Under the pieces are notes generated by a model that worked only from the letters and a program-made list of their open reading frames with translations, was not told the origin of the DNA and searched no databases. This document shows positions 60,030-60,552 of a DNA stretch of 60,552 nt, one piece after another. Origin of the DNA: Entrophospora sp. SA101 (lineage: Eukaryota; Glomeromycota; Glomeromycetes; Entrophosporales; Entrophosporaceae); the NCBI GenBank assembly GCA_958430865.1, contig CAUDNR010002669.1, positions 17,115-77,666 on the forward strand, given 5' to 3'. Both the position numbers and the translations under genes were made by a program. Position 1 is the stretch's first letter. The number at the start of each line of letters is the position of its first letter.

Positions 60030-60552
60030 TTATTTTTTATCAATTACTTGAAAAACTTCTAATTCATCAAATCTATCATCATTTACTATATTGACTATGT
60101 TATTGTAACTCCCTTGTACAAGACAAACATAACCATCTGTTTTAAACCAAACATCACAACCACGCCCAAAACCAGGTAACCAAGAAGAATGACACCAAAT
60201 TGCGTGCTCATAATCATTTTTAATAACATAACTGAATTGTGCAGTATTGATATAATTTCTATTACTAATATTAAAAATAAAACTTTCTGTTGTATTTTTA
60301 TATCCTATGTTTCCATTCCAATTAAGTGGATTATAACCACCAACTATTTGCTCCGAGTTCTGTATTTTACCAACTGAAAGAGTTTTTTTGATATTATCAC
60401 ATTTTTTATGAAATGTATCTGCATCTAAACCATCTCTACTGCTTCGATATAGGAGTATGAATTCATATTTGATTTCCCTGAATGAAGTGTATGGTGGACT
60501 TTTTCTATCAATCCAACTTGCAAAAAGCAATGTAAGATTTTGATTGATTGTC
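60030..60552 (-). CDS. TLDc-domain protein, 5' end outside the window
   Basis: The minus-strand frame is open from the window edge to a stop at 60030 (about 173 codons visible). The only start-like codon is an internal TTG, so the gene continues to the right. The visible part is a TLDc domain: LFASWIDR, YEFILLYRSSRDGLDADTFH with a KCDNIKKTL helix, then IVGGYNPLNWNGN, ESFIFNIS, AIWCHSSWLPGFGRGCDVW and a terminal strand ending ELEVFQVIDKK. TLDc proteins are linked to oxidative-stress resistance and V-ATPase regulation. In these fungi the domain often follows BTB and BACK domains, so the missing part may be BTB. No breaks are seen. Confidence 0.85.
   Translation of the reverse strand, partial: TINQNLTLLFASWIDRKSPPYTSFREIKYEFILLYRSSRDGLDADTFHKKCDNIKKTLSVGKIQNSEQIVGGYNPLNWNGNIGYKNTTESFIFNISNRNYINTAQFSYVIKNDYEHAIWCHSSWLPGFGRGCDVWFKTDGYVCLVQGSYNNIVNIVNDDRFDELEVFQVIDKK

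Overview
The window is nuclear DNA of a very AT-rich fungus. The genes carry short spliceosomal introns (about 65-130 bp, one of 343 bp) with GTAAGT/GTATGT/GTTAGT-type donors and T-rich acceptors. The gene content (BTB, TLDc, F-box and protein-kinase fragments with a GIC-x2-C ... WIPYND leader, plus a dense load of hAT, pogo and Tc1 debris) looks like an arbuscular mycorrhizal fungus of the Rhizophagus type. That assignment is an inference from style and families, not from a marker gene. I saw no rRNA, tRNA or CRISPR.

Layout. 1-6.1 kb is a decayed island: an F-box pseudogene and other coding scraps between two inverted copies of a ~280-bp repeat. 6.16-7.14 kb is a two-exon acidic protein with five CxxC pairs. 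9.2-11.5 kb is a three-exon 713-aa coiled-coil protein with an RG-rich tail. 11.5-21.7 kb is gene-poor and holds a dispersed repeat, three broken kinase pieces and several MITEs, including a 903-bp pogo-like element with a relict transposase. 21.7-22.2 kb is a BTB/POZ protein. 22.5-23.9 kb (minus) is an Ecm33-like, probably GPI-anchored wall protein. 25.1-26.5 kb is a 1.37-kb non-autonomous hAT element.

27.86-30.23 kb is a compact divergent pair, Mediator subunit MED31 (minus) and mitochondrial cytochrome c1 (plus), with only 100 bp between the start codons. 30.2-47.0 kb is a repeat-rich desert. Its only intact-looking genes are two short secreted proteins (57 and 64 aa). It also contains hAT, pogo and Tc1 elements, many with identifiable target-site duplications. 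47.04-50.57 kb is a 14-exon CPSF73/Ysh1 endonuclease with every catalytic residue present. 50.93-52.38 kb is a seven-helix receptor-like protein with a poly-Asn tail. 52.4-60.0 kb is mostly empty, with relict coding stretches. The 3' part of a TLDc gene lies on the minus strand at the right edge.

The conserved housekeeping genes (MED31, CYT1, YSH1) work in transcription, respiration and mRNA 3'-end formation. They do not form a pathway together. The lineage-type genes (secreted peptides, 7TM protein, BTB, TLDc, F-box, kinases) sit in or next to repeat-rich DNA. I found no multi-gene system I would call new. The most interesting items are the two secreted-peptide genes in the desert, the fully reconstructed transposon ends, the unknown coiled-coil/RG and CxxC proteins, and several decayed genes whose in-frame stops are all one transition away from Gln or Trp codons.
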